This document shows positions 1 to 13,900 of a DNA stretch of 64,000 nt, piece after piece. Source of the DNA: Wuchereria bancrofti (taxonomy: Eukaryota > Nematoda > Chromadorea > Rhabditida > Onchocercidae). The notes under the pieces were generated by a model that worked only from the letters and a program-made list of their open reading frames with translations, was not told where the DNA came from and searched no databases. How positions within the stretch are numbered: the stretch's first letter is position 1; each line of letters starts with the position of its first letter. A program made the position numbers and the translations under genes. Location: positions 647,651 to 711,650 of the forward strand of contig SSBO01000012.1 in the NCBI GenBank assembly GCA_005281725.1, in the 5' to 3' direction.

Positions 1-1954
1 GTTGGTTGTTTAGTTGACTGATTGTTTGGTTGGTTGGTTGTCTGTTGCTATTATTGTTATTATTATTACTCGTATTATTATCATTATTACTGCTGTTGTT
101 ATTATTATTTCTATATTGATTTATTTTTTATTTCACTTATTTTCTCTAATAATCATACCTAATTATAGCTTTTCTTTGTTTTTTTTTCTTTTTACTATAA
201 ATCTTTATTTTCGCAGTATTTGTTCTTTAAAAAAAACGAAGAAAACTTTTTTCTCCCATCATTTCATATCTTTTTTAGCGTTTTTTTTTTTTGTTTGCAT
301 ATGTAGAGAGTTTATTTCACGGCATATTTATCCTCCGCTTTCTCAGTAAACATTACTAAATTTACTGCATGGGTAATAAATATATAACCCATCCAAATGG
401 GTAACTTTTTTTTTCCTTTTTTTAATTTTATTTGAAATGAAAATTTTGGATATATTTGCATGTGCATTTAGTATTGCTTCGAGACTTTAAGTCAATTGTG
501 ATGTGAAACAATTTTTTAGAAACTTTTAATTTCCTTTCTTTTTTTAAAGAAAAAAAAGCAGAAAATTTTCGAAACCTTTGTTAATTTAGAAATGAGAAGT
601 GAGGAAGGAAAAGAAAAAAGAAAAATATATGAATTTTATATGATTGTAGAAAATTTTAAACATTTCTTAAGTTTTAATTGCTAATTTTTTTTCTCTTATG
701 GTATATGGTAAATATCTAATATATAATGTTGAAATATAATAATTATTATAATTATTGTTTCATTACCAGCTAAAATGTATTCATTATTTATGAGCCTATC
801 AAATAGTTCATCATCACTTCTCGTCTTGTCACATTCATCTCATCGTCATCTTTTATTTATATTCTTCTAACAAGGCATTATATTGGTTTTTCTGTGCTGT
901 TAATCCGATATTTAATGATTTAATATTGTTATTCTACAAGTACCAATTCAATATTTCTTCTTTTTCTTTTTTTTTTACAATATGCACTGATATAGAAACG
1001 ACGAATGGAACGCTTTTTTTTTCCTTCTTCGTTTACATGATATTTCGTCATGTGTCAGCGGCGCACACCTTTGATGCATTTTCATTTAGAATTTATTTTC
1101 CTTCCTTTTTGCTTTCTTTTCCACTCGGAATTGTTTTAATCCCATTTTTTGTTTTTTTTTTTTGTTTTTCGTTCTCACAAAACAAAAGTATATAAAAAGA
1201 TGACTTGTTAATAAAGATAAGATTAGTAATTATCTACTAGATATTTTTTTTTCAAGCAAATATTTTGCATATTTTTAGCTCATATTTATTTGCATATTTA
1301 TTTTTTTCTTTTTTTTTGCTAAAATTAGACATTCATCACCAGTTTATTTAATGAATATATCAATTTTGAGATTGCTTTTTCATTTTTTCTTAAGATAGAT
1401 CTTTTTTTTTCTTTTTTTTTTATGAAGTCATTTTGAATTATTTTATTGGAAAATAAATTGATGAATTCTTTTTGTTTATTTTTTTTATAAAAGTTATATT
1501 GTTATTTGATGCATAGCATATGGCTAGAAATAACTGTTTCAAATCTCTATTTTAGGCTGTTTGTCTTCTTTCAAATATTTATTATTCTTGAAAGTTGTTT
1601 TTTTTTTTCAGAATATAGTTTTTTTTTATAGTTTTTTTCGCATTCTTTCCGAGAAATAGATGCTTCACTTAATATAGAAAGTGATGTATTAAGGATTAGC
1701 TAGTCATGTTGATGCCATTCGTAATTATAAAAATGTTGTGTAAACTTCACTTTGAATTTAGTAAAAGTATATTTCCAATATTTTAAGTGATTTAGTATCT
1801 TTTCTAGTATCATATATCGCTTTCTTTTTGATCTTTTTTTTTCTGCCTTTTTTTTTAATTGAAAAATTTATTTTTCCAATGTATTTTGATTAAAAATAAG
1901 TTAAGCAAACAGTTTCCTTTTTTCCTATGTTTCATACTTTTTTTTTTTTTGCAG
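1..1954. other. AT-rich non-coding stretch upstream of the 4.1 gene
   Basis: No coding exon was recognised. The sequence is dominated by T homopolymers and short TTA/ATT repeats; the first 120 bases are degenerate GTT/TTG and ATT repeats. Open frames here encode only low-complexity F/I/L/S strings and are not credible. The stretch ends in a long T-run and GCAG acceptor directly before the first recognised exon of the 4.1 gene. It could therefore contain that gene's promoter or an upstream intron. Confidence 0.6.
1951..1954 (+). promoter_or_regulatory. Probable spliced-leader or splice acceptor before the 4.1 start
   Basis: A run of about 13 T followed by GCAG lies 5 bases upstream of the ATG at 1960. 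A short exon lead of this kind before the start codon is typical of nematode trans-spliced mRNAs. An ordinary acceptor from an unseen 5' exon is the alternative. Confidence 0.5.
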
Positions 1955-4900
1955 AGCTAATGGGTAAGAAAATATCAGAAGGTGAGCTTTGTAATATTCA
2001 ACAAGCGACTCGTCAACAACCCGCAACAGTGCAATTTCCCGATTCCACCAGCCATATTTTTTATGTATCGGTTAGTCATTCACTTAATCATGTAAAATTA
2101 ATTTAAAATAGAGAGTTTTATCTATTTAAGCGAGTTTTAAAACTGCATAAATCTTTTAATCTAAAATTTAAGCAATTTCAAAGCATTAGTAGCACTATGT
2201 TTAATAAATCATTTCTTCTTCCTCATTTTTTCTTATCCATTCTTGCTAAATTACAATTTGATGTACTGTTATTGCTCTTTTTCCTTTTTGCTAAATTCAG
2301 TTGTACTTTTTGTTATTTCATTCTTTTTCTCGAAAGACTGATTTTTTTAAGAGATATATCAGTTCCACTTTTCACAGATGAATCATTTTTGTTTCCTTTG
2401 AATGTTTTTTTTTACTTTTTCGCTTGTTTACATTTAGTTGTGATTCATCAAAAAGAGCATTAAACTACATAAGATCATAAGTTTTTTTCATTGTGTTTCC
2501 TTTTTTTTCAAGTACCAAAATGTTAAGTCTAAAGTCAAATTATAAACTGATACTGAGTTCTTGATATGTTTCATTTTCAACGCAGAGTGCAGAATTCTAG
2601 ATTTTTTATGCTAAATTTTTTATTTTTTATACTTCTGAAACAAGTGTAACATAAAATGATTTCACTCGAATCAGTTTTGTTTTTCTAGAAAAAAGCTGAA
2701 GGTGGCGAGTTATTTGATAAAGTATGCGCATTTCTCGATCTCACTGAAAAAGATTACTTTGGATTATGTTTCGTCGATGATGATGACAATGAAGTAAGTT
2801 CATATATGACTTCCTGAAACTAATATGACATGTTAATTTTCCTATACTATTATTGTAGATGAGAAAAGTTAGTAAGATAAGGTGAATTCATTTGTTTTTT
2901 ATTTTTTAGTTTTAATATAAGTTGCACTGCTACATCTCTTTCCACAGATCAGTCAGTCAGCATGTGATCCATTTTTCGTTCTTGTAGTTATCTTTATGCA
3001 CCAAGCGGTGATTATAATTTCTATATGGATTTTAATTGATTATCTGAATGCTATACATATATTTGTATATATTCATTGAAATCTCTTCATTTTTAAAATT
3101 CATATATGGATTATAAGTTTTACAAGCTTTTCACGTCTAATGTATTCATTTTTTCAGCAGTGGATCTATGATGATAAGCGAATTTCAAAGCAGTTAAAAG
3201 GTATTGTACATTTAAATGATTTCAATAAATAAGCAGTTTTATAATTGATTTGGTTAATAAGTTAAGAAGGAATTTCTTTGTAGCTTATAAATTTTCAAAA
3301 GCTTACAGTTGTTGCATCTGATCTGCAAAGTACCCTCATAATAGCAATTAATCCTTTAGTGAACGATTCTACATCGAAGGTCATATTGTGCGTTAGAATA
3401 ACTTCTAGTATGAAAGAAATTTTTCTTTAAAAGTATTTCTACTATCACAAAAAAAAAGAAAATGATATCTGTGATTAATCTTTTGATCATGGAAACTTTA
3501 ATCACGGAAAACTTGTTTGCTTAATTATAAAACAATACAAATTTCTCTTTCTAGCTCATTGGAAAGACAAATTTGAGATATCAAAATCAATAAATACTTG
3601 TTGACCAACCTTTATATCATCCTAATTCAAATTTATATCATCCTAATCCTAATTCAAAGTTGTCTTTAACCAACAATTTAAAAACGATATTCCTTGATTG
3701 CGTTCTCATAGTTCCCAATTGCGTTCTCGGATTTTTCTTCGTAATTCACCGAATTTGTTTCATAATCCAAAAAACTAAAATAATAATAATAATCCAAATA
3801 ACAAATAAGGACTCAGTAAAATAATACCATGCTCAAAAAACAACAAAGTGATGCTGTATTTTAAAAGTTTGACACAGTGAAAATCCTGGATAAAGCTTTA
3901 TTATTTACTAAAATGTCAGGAAAAAAATTTTTTAATCATGAATTGAAGTATGTTAATTCTTATATGCTTAGAATTTAAAACTCGAAATGTAAAATATTTA
4001 AAATGCATTCTTTAACATCTGATTAGTCATTCAGCATAGTTAGTATTGATGTCCTTTTTTTTCCTGTATTATTGTGTTAATGTTTTTTATTTTATTCCTT
4101 ACTCTTACCAATAAAGATGAAGCTTAACTTTCACATGAAATCAAATGCCTTGCTTTAAATTGTTATGTATTAAATTTATGACTTTTGAAAGATATGACTA
4201 TAATCTTCAAATCTATTTCAGGTCATCCATGGGACTTTAATTTTAAAGTGAAATTTTATCCACCTGAACCGGCAACATTGGCGGAGGACAAGACGCGTCA
4301 TCTTTTAAGCTTGCAAGTTCGGCATGATATTTCCACTGGCAAGTTAGTATTTTATCGACTTTCCTTGTGTAATTCAATATGTTTTTATTAAAATTTTGAG
4401 GTTAGTTTTTTGTTAGATTTAAAAATTTTTTCAAATCCTAACTTTTGCAGACTTCCAGCCACCCTTGCCACACATGCATTATTGGGTTCATATGTCGCTC
4501 AATCTGTTCGAGGTGATTATAAGCCATCCTTGCAATATATCGATTTCCTCAGAAGTTGCCATTTAGCTCCTATACCAAATGAAATATTGTACGAAAAAGT
4601 TGAAGAACTGCACAAGAATCACAAGTAAGCTTATTTGGTTCATTTCTTTTGTCTTATTTATTAGATCAATGTAGTGCATATCTTAGTAGAACTTATCTTA
4701 ATTCAAGGTTTTTGTACATTTCAAAGAAATTTTTTTAAAAAACAAACAAATATTGTTGTCTACACTTTAAAACAACACATGAATCAATAGCTAACATTAC
4801 TGCTTACCAATTTTTACCAATTAAAATTGATAACGTATAAGAATAAAAGAATTTCAATTAATTAATAAATAGTTTAATTTTGCTTGACTTTCAATAGCAT

Positions 4901-7900
4901 AAAATTTACAGAGGTGAAACATCGGCCGAAGCGGAATTACATTATCTGGAAAATGCCAAGAAGCTGAGTATGTATGGCGTTCAATTATTCCATGCAAAGG
5001 TTTGAGTAATGGAGTTTCTCATATATTTTCAAAGTATTTGCTTAAGAATGCTTTCGTACAAAATTTCAATTCGTTTTTTTTTTTTTTTTAAATGATTGAT
5101 GTGACTGAAGATAAGGCTATTTATAATGAGTCGTATAAGCTGTTATGTAGAGAATTAGAAGATACTCGATTATCAGTTTAGTGATATGTGATTGAACATT
5201 CCATTTTGAAAGATCGGAAATGGACTAAGTCTGATTTTTCCAGTTTTTATAATTTATCGTTTCTTTTAGAATTAGGTTTCTATGGTGCGTTTTCAAATTT
5301 GCAAAAGTAAAGATAAGCAGTTTGGTTGTTATAAAATAATAACTTGTGGATCGATTAATAATAAATGATGTAGCAGTGAATGATTACTTTTCCTGTGTTT
5401 TTAGGATGGAAAAAATACACCAGTTCAGATTGGTATTAGTGCTCATGGAATCAATATTTACCTTGATCAAATTCGTGTACATCGTTTTCTTTGGCAGAAT
5501 ATCATTAAAATTGGTTATCGACGCAATATATTTATCATCAAAGTCAAACCTGGTGAAGTGAGTTTTTGTATTACTTTCTTGGTAAGAAAAAGAAAATTAA
5601 CTTTAAAAGTCAAGTCAGAAAGTTGTTTAAAGTTATTCAAATCTATTCTAAGCTTTTTCCAGCTTGAGAAAAATGAATCAACGATTGCTTTCAAATTACC
5701 TGATTATGAAGCAGCAAAACGAGTTTGGAAATGTGGCGTCGAGCATCATACGTTCTTCAGGTTCATTTATCCATTTAATCATCTTTCTGCGAGTTTTATG
5801 AATTAAAATGAACATAATCATTAATATAATTTGATTTTCAGTTTTGAAATAATCGTCATTAATATACGATTTAACATTCCATAAAGTTTCTTTCCGCTAT
5901 GTAATGATCTAATAATTTAGAATAACTTATTGAATTAAATTAAAAGCCAATAAAACACACTGCATGTAGTCAATCTAGTGAGTGCTGCATAGTTATGATT
6001 ATAAAAATTACAGGTTGATCCAGCCGGAAGAAAAGCCGCATCGAGGTTTGTTCCGCTGGGGTTCGGCTCGATTCCGATATCAGGGCCGCACTCAGTTCCA
6101 GTCGAAAATGGCCTCACAAATGTTCTGCAACAGTCAACCGATTCAGCGTTCCCAGAGTGTTCGTGTAACTCAAAATGATGAAAACGGTGAGTTAATTGTT
6201 TTAAATTTTTTCATTTTTTTTTTTTTTTTAATGTGATCCTTTTATTTTAACAAAAAAATAAAGAAAACATATTAATCTTTATAATCAAAATTCGTTATTG
6301 GCAAACTGAACGACTCAAACAAATTTTGATAATCTTAGTTTCTCAACCAAAGGGAATTTTATTCAGTTGGTGATTCTTATCATTTTTTTTTATTGCAGTT
6401 GCAGTTCCGGCTTCATTAAGTCATACTCTACCGCTGATTTATCCCGAGAATGGGACGGGTAGGAAATTAGACTGGAACGACAGTGTAAGTCATTTTATGT
6501 TAAAAATATAATTGCAAGGAAGAGCCCTTCCTTTTTTTGCCGCGAAATGACAATGACTTTTCCCTATTACTATCTTTTTTGGATGTTGTGTTAATTTGAG
6601 TTTTTCATATGAATCTCAGTTTTTCAACAATATGAGCTGTGTGAACGAAAAAAAAAATTTTTTCTTTTTTGTCGTATTATTATTACTAGATTTTTTGTAT
6701 TCTTTTTGATTAACTATTAACTTTGTTTACTTATGTTTTTAAATGTGTATTTTGCATGATGTTATAGTGAATAATAGTTATTTTCAGCAGATAATTTCAC
6801 CCGAAAAGATATATTCAACGCATATCGTAGAAGCTACGCAAAAGAAAGAAAAAGATGCAGTACTAAACGGTGCAGAGGTGGGTGACACCAATAATACTTC
6901 AGGAAAACTATTTGATAGTGTTTATTATCCATCTGCTATTTCTACTACTGATAATACTGCTATCACTACTGGTAGCACTGTTACTGATCGGTATTTTGAG
7001 CAGTCTTTATCACCTCATATTTCTTCACATTCCACAAAAATTACCCGAGATGTTATTCCTTCCATGCACAAAATTTCGAATGATGATATTCACCGTCAGA
7101 CGTATAATTCATACGAGAGCAGCAAATCAGATATACATGCTGTGCGAAAAGAAAATATGGGATTTTTACCAGCTGACGATAAGGCAGTTATCTATCATCC
7201 TGGACATTATGAGGCAGAAATGATTAGAAGCAAACAACTTCATGAACCACCAGTTGAACCTGGTGATGATTTTGTGCTAGTTCATAGACCAAAATTGGGA
7301 TCAACAGGAAAAATATTTCATCAAAATGGTACAGAAACTAACATTCTCGTAAAAGAAGAGGATATTGAAGCGTATCCAATACATCGATTTGCTGATATTT
7401 ATCATTCTGGTTTTTCGCGTATCAGTAGTGGTAATAAAGAAAATCTAAAAGCATTTAAAAGTAAGAAAATTTTGGAAACAGATGATATTGTCGATAAACT
7501 AAAAGTGAGTAAGGAAAAATATCCAACAAGTGGACAATTCAAAGGGCCTATTTTGCATACTGAACGTAGTATGGAATTGCCAGCAGAACCATTAAGATCT
7601 CATACTCATGTTTATAATCAAGGATATTACGATAGTATAGATTCCAATCGAAAAGATATCGATGAAAAAGGCAACATACGAAATTGGCTTCGTTGTTATA
7701 AAAAATCCGAGAAATCTCAAGCAAAATTATTGAAAGAAAAAGATGCCGAAATTAAGGGGAAGAAGTTAGTTAATGGTGATCATACGATCTGTAAATCTGA
7801 AACTGAGAATGAACAAGAAAAAAAAGCAAAGGAAGTTCTGCGTATTCATGTCAAACAACCAAGTTATGAAAGACAGACTGTGCGAACAAGTTATTATAAT

Positions 7901-10900
7901 GTAGAATCACCCGAAAAGAAACAAGAAACGGAATACCTGAAAAGAAGTAAACTTGTAACAGCTGGAGTTAAAGGTGATAAAAGTTTTGATAATGATATAA
8001 AAGAAGAAACGTATGAATCAATGCAACCAAAGCAAGAATATCATCTTTTCATTAGCAGTTCAGATACTTCTCATGTTAGACCTGGAGCATATGGAGTGCC
8101 ATCAACTTCATATGATGAATTGCTACATATTATTAGATGTGAAAAAGAACTTCCGCTTTTACCAATTCATGAACATGTGATGATTCGCCATCTCGGAATA
8201 TCGATTGATAAGGATAAAAAACGCCAGAAATTTTTAATTGGAAAAGAGCATAAAAAAACTACATCAAGTGAAACATCAACCGATGAAGAGATGCAAAGTA
8301 ATAAAGCAAAGAAGTGTAAAGCAATTCTTGTTATATCTGAAGCTGATAAAAATGACTTAGCGATCACTGCTGATGATGCTGAAAAAAGACCAATTGATAA
8401 GGAAATTAAGAGAAAATATATGATGCATGAAATGAAGGAAAAAGATCAGATAAAAGTTGATGCTACATCAGATTCTGAACAAAAATCACAAAAAATCACT
8501 GTTAAAAAGGATATGAAACTAGCTGATTCTCAAAATGTGAAAAATGGAAGTACTCGTCAGAAAATGAAAGCTATATTTCATCGTAGCGAAGATCAAAATA
8601 AACTACGTAATTTGAAAAAAGAAACGGCTGTTCTCAAAAAACCTAAAGAATCAAATGATATCGAGCAGACAATTCAACCAACATACAGCATATTAGGTAT
8701 TTGTAAGTCAGCAAAAATTCCTAAAAGAGCTGAATTATTGAAACAATCACAGCATGAACGTATTCTAGATAATACACCTCCTCCATTGAAATTATCTCGA
8801 ATCAGTGAAACTTCATTTCAACCTTTTCATCTTGCAGTAAAAGCACAAAATCAAATGCAAAACCTATCGCATAATTATAGAACGTTTAAGAGAGCAAAAC
8901 ATAAAGGTGACGTGGAATTTATCGCAAAAGAAAATATTAATCCTGAAAGTTATAAACGTGAATGTACACCATATCAAGGACCTTTGGAGACTACAAATTA
9001 TGTAACAGGACTACAATTTGCGCCAATTCATGAGTATTCTGCTGTATATCATCCTGGCAATACTTATGTGAAATCGCGTAAAGTAACTAAACGAAAGAAT
9101 ATTGCAGAAAGTCAGAATCAAGAGAAATCTAGTACTTTGAAAACTAAAAAAATTGCTGCGTTGAATCTAGACATAAAGAACTCTTCGAAGCATCATGAAG
9201 AAAAAAGTGATAACGAATCAAAAAATGACGACCAAGTAACCGCTTATGGTGCAAAGATTGTTTGTAAAACTCCGCTAGAAGAAAGAAGAAAAGTCAAGAA
9301 GTATTCTTTCAAATATCGTAGAATTCCCGGTGATGTTGAAATTGTCGAAAAACCTTTTGTGAAACATGAAACATATAATCTTGTTACAGTTCCTTATGAT
9401 ACTCCAGTAAGCTGTTTAGAATGTGAAAAAGAATTATCATTCACACCTCTGCAACAATGTGTGACGCTATATCATAGTGGAATCTCTCACAAAAAAGCAA
9501 AACGATTACGTGATAGTAGCACTACTGAATCAATTTCAAGTACAAGTTTCAGTAGCAGTTCTTCATCAAGCACTTATGTATCGGAAAAAACGAAAGAATT
9601 GAAGAAGAAAGCTATGTTACATGTTATTTCAAAAAAACATGACACAAATGATGTTGCAGTTGAATCGTCAAAGCACAAAAGAATTTTTCCATTTTGGCGT
9701 AAAACAATTCATAGTGAAAAAGAAGGAAAATCTGCAGATGATAAAAAAGAAAAATTGGATATTTCATCAAAATTTCATGCTATTCAACACCCAGAACAAT
9801 CGAATGTTTCAGTTGATCGTACTGCAAGTCAAGCAACATCTTCACCTTCACAAATTATTACAGCAGTATTAAAAAAAGATTCTGTAGAAAAAACCGACAC
9901 TAGTCTGCATGTAAAAAGCGGCGATAAAAAATTAGATACAAATCTTCATCATAAAAAGGAGCCATTGGGCACTTCAGAATATGATGAAGATAATGGTAAA
10001 CGTGGAAAGTTTGGCCTATTTCATTTTTGGCGATCAAAAGACAAAGAAAGCAATTCGAAGAAATTTAACTCTTCTGTTGCTGATATGAATAGTTCTAATG
10101 AGGAACCTAAGAATCATACTACTAATTTGGATTCATTCCATGACAAAACAAATATTCGATTAACTATAAAAAGCAAAAAGAAACCGATTACATCAACAAC
10201 TGATGTAAAAACGAATGAATTGGCTCCTTCGATAAATATGAAGGAAGAATCTTTAAACCGTACTTCACCATCAGATCAAAGTACAGCAAATGCTGGGATG
10301 AAAAAGACTGCTTTCATTCATCTTAAACGTGATTCTGAGCTTGCTAATGATTTACCATTGGATTCAAACAGTAATGCTGGAATAGTAACGCCAACTGGAA
10401 TATCATCTTATACATTATCAAGGACTAATGAAGGTAGTAAACCAAGTAGCACTGAGAAATCGCAATTAGTGGACAAGGAAAATAATATTCGCTCATGTGA
10501 AAGCACTGATGAATCAAATGAAAATAGCCTAAAAAAGCATGAGAAACGTGATTATGTTGGATATATAGCAAAAGTTAAACTTGAAGAGGAAATGAGAAAT
10601 GTTGATGAAGATTTACAGCAAAGTTCAAATTTAAGAGTGAAAGAGACAAATGCGTTAGACGATGGCATTAATAAGAGATCTAGCTTCAGAGTAAAAGGAT
10701 TTCATCTTCGTGGTCCACCAGGTGTTTCAGAGCCAAAAATTGCATCTCATAATGGTACCAAATATAAGCCTGAAATCATAACTGAAAATGTAGAAGCTAG
10801 TGGAGTAGTAATGACGGAGATACATGAAGAGAATTCCACTGATAGCGCTAGTAAACCGATTGTACGTAAAGAAGTTGCTGAATTGAAAGTAAAGAAGAAA

Positions 10901-13900
10901 TCAACTGGAAGTGATGTTGCCTTGAAGGAAAATAAGAAAGATAATGGTAAAAATATCAAAGGTAATTTTTTCTCTTCATTTTGGCGTGGTAACAAATCGG
11001 ATGAACACCAAAAACGGCAAAAGATGAGTGAGAGAAATGTTCACGAAACTGAAGTAACACCGGTAGAAGTGACATCAACCACTGAATTAGAATACAACAT
11101 TCCGCGAACAAAAATTATGGCTGGTTCGATCAAGTCTTCATCAGATATTTCTCATGTTGAACAACAAGCAAGACAAGAAGATTCTGTTCCAGTTTATGAT
11201 TTCGATATTACTCGTGTTGAACAACAAGCAAGACAAGAAGATTCTGTTCCAGTTTATGATTTCGATATTACTCGTGTTGAACAACAAGCAAGACAAGAAG
11301 ATTCTGTTCCAGTTTATGATTTCGATATTACTCGTGTTGAACAACAAACAAGACAAGAAGATTCTGTTCCAGTTTATGATTTCGATATTACTCGTGTTGA
11401 ACAACAAGCAAGACAAGAAGATTCTGTTCCAGTTTATGATTTCGATATTACTCGTGTTGAACAACAAACAAGACAAGAAGATTTTGTTCCGGTTTATGAT
11501 TTCGATATTACTCGTGTTGAACAACAAACAAGACAAGAAGATTTTGTTCCGGTTTATGATTTCGATATTACTCGTGTTGAACAACAAGCAAGACAAGAAG
11601 ATTTTGTTCCGGTTTATGATTTCTCATTTGTCCCTAGTTTTCCGGAGGATACAAAACTGGCTACCGAAACAACTGTAGGTGATGTGAAAAAGCAGATTGG
11701 ATTGATCCAAGACTCAGATGATGGAATAGTTACTGGCGAAATTACTAGTGAAACTGGAGGACAAACAGAAAGTAAATTGAGTCAATTGCCTAGTTATCGT
11801 TCGAAAAACATGGAGGAGTGTGGTGATATGCTCGCTTCATCGGAAGATCAGAACGACAATTTGAGAGAGGAGCAATCTGCAGTTAGCATGGCAAAACAAC
11901 CTTCGATGGAAAAGTTAAATACAGAAGCGGGAATGGAGCCGGAAACTTTCGAAGCTGAAAAGTTATTCCATCGAAGTGGAATAAGTGCTGATGAAGCATT
12001 AGATGAGCCATTCAAATTTACTCAAACGCCGCCAGATATTCCAGTTCTAGTGACTCATTCAGCAGATCTAAGAAGACCAGGTGCTTTTGTGGAGCAAATC
12101 GAACGACAAGTAATGCAGGTGTGTACTATAATACAAAATTGATGCACCATTCTTTGCTCTAACAATTTTTGCGCAAATTCAATTTGGAAATAGTTAAAGT
12201 CATAAATTGTTGCTTTATACGTCGCATGTTGTCCTTTTCGATTGCACCGATGTTGCTTTAATTGTCATGACTTTAGTTTACATTCCTAGTTTAAATTATC
12301 CTCCAACTACGATTTTCCGTTTCCTTTAGAGATAAATCATGCAGCCATTTTATGAACATTAAGTCTTTGAGTCGTTGTGTTGTGTTTATTGTGCTTGCCT
12401 TTTCTGTTGTATTTGTTTCGTTTGCTGTGAAATTTAGAAATTATTTAAAAAATCAGCGATGCACAGAAAATTTTTATTGTCAAGCAGTTTTATTCGTCGA
12501 GTGTTTTGTATCATCAAAATATGTTGTGTTGCAAACATATGGATAACATTTGATTTAGATGATATGATCCGTCTATTCTAGGTAATTACCAAAACATCAC
12601 CATCATCAGATATTAAGAAGTCGAAGAAAGAAAAGAAGACAAGTGCATCGCCGCGTGAAAGCGAAGGCGAAAATTCTAACGCACCTGAAATCGAAATTGT
12701 TTCACATGATTCTCTCTCTTTCAATCTGTCAAAGGTGTTTTTTTATTGTTTTTCTTAAAAAATAAGAAAAAAATTTTTGAGAAGCAGTCATATAATTAAT
12801 TATTCTTTCATAATGCATGAATCATGATACATGCATTCTTTTGTTATATACTTTATTTAAAAAAGAAATTTATTGTGTTTGGCAACGTTTATATTATTTT
12901 GACATTTGATCAATAATTAAAATATTCATTGTATTCAAACTTCTCTTCGCTTTACAATAAATATATTGCAGGAAAATGCGAAGAAATCTGATTTCACTGG
13001 TGAATTACCTCCCGAAGAAGCAAAACTAGACGATCGACATGTGGAGTTGAAAGAGCTCAAAAAAGAAATGTATGACCGGAAGGATGTGGACGTTGCACCA
13101 ACCACTCATTCGACTAGTGTTGTAAGTTACCATAAGTTACCAGTCATCGATAAGCCTAACCATGCATGAGGTCAACTTTACATTTTGTTTCGAAAAATAG
13201 TTTGTTTTGCTTTTTTTTTATGGAATATTTTTCATACAAATGACCACTATTTTAGAGTTGAGAAGTGGAGTAGAAATTAGTTAGTTTGAAATTGGTCAAA
13301 TTGTGGTAGCTACTGTATAACTAATGGTTTTTTACTTTTATTGTATGATTAATTGAACCATAAAAAAATCATTTTTTATTTTATTTCAAATCTCTAACCT
13401 TTCTACTATTTCTAGAAAGGATTTGAAATTAAATATTTTCTTCAACGAATGATTAAATGATTAATTTAATATGTTCATAAGCGATGATAATGAGAAAGCT
13501 ATGTGTCACTTATAGAAATCTGCTTGATAAATCATTACACTGTTATATTAATCCTTTACTAGTTAAATCGATCCTTCGAATATCGTTAAAATTTCTCTCC
13601 GAACTAATACACTATAAGATAATTAGATATTGTTTTGATACTTATTCATTCAAATAGTGCTTTTGCCACTTGTATAGGCTAATAGTTAGTTGCTTCCTCT
13701 TATTATTCTTTAATATTTTTCTAGATCGAATTTCCTATTATTTTATGAGGTAGCGTGTAGATGGTAATGTGTACGAGATGATAATGTTAGAAATATGTGG
13801 TACAAAAAATTATTAACTGAAGTTATGCGTAAAACTCTAAACTTAAGCCTATCATAAACTCAAAAAGATATAACTCCATGAACGTTGAGTTTCTAATTCT

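Noticed and set aside
14..1195. Open frames of about 90-110 codons at the window start
   Set aside because: Homopolymeric F/I/L/S translations of T-rich DNA; judged non-coding.
11141..11678. Long repetitive open frames on both strands (about 150-175 codons) across the 60-bp array
   Set aside because: They arise because the repeat unit is a multiple of three, so every stop-free frame stays open. The in-frame 4.1 exon explains the sequence.
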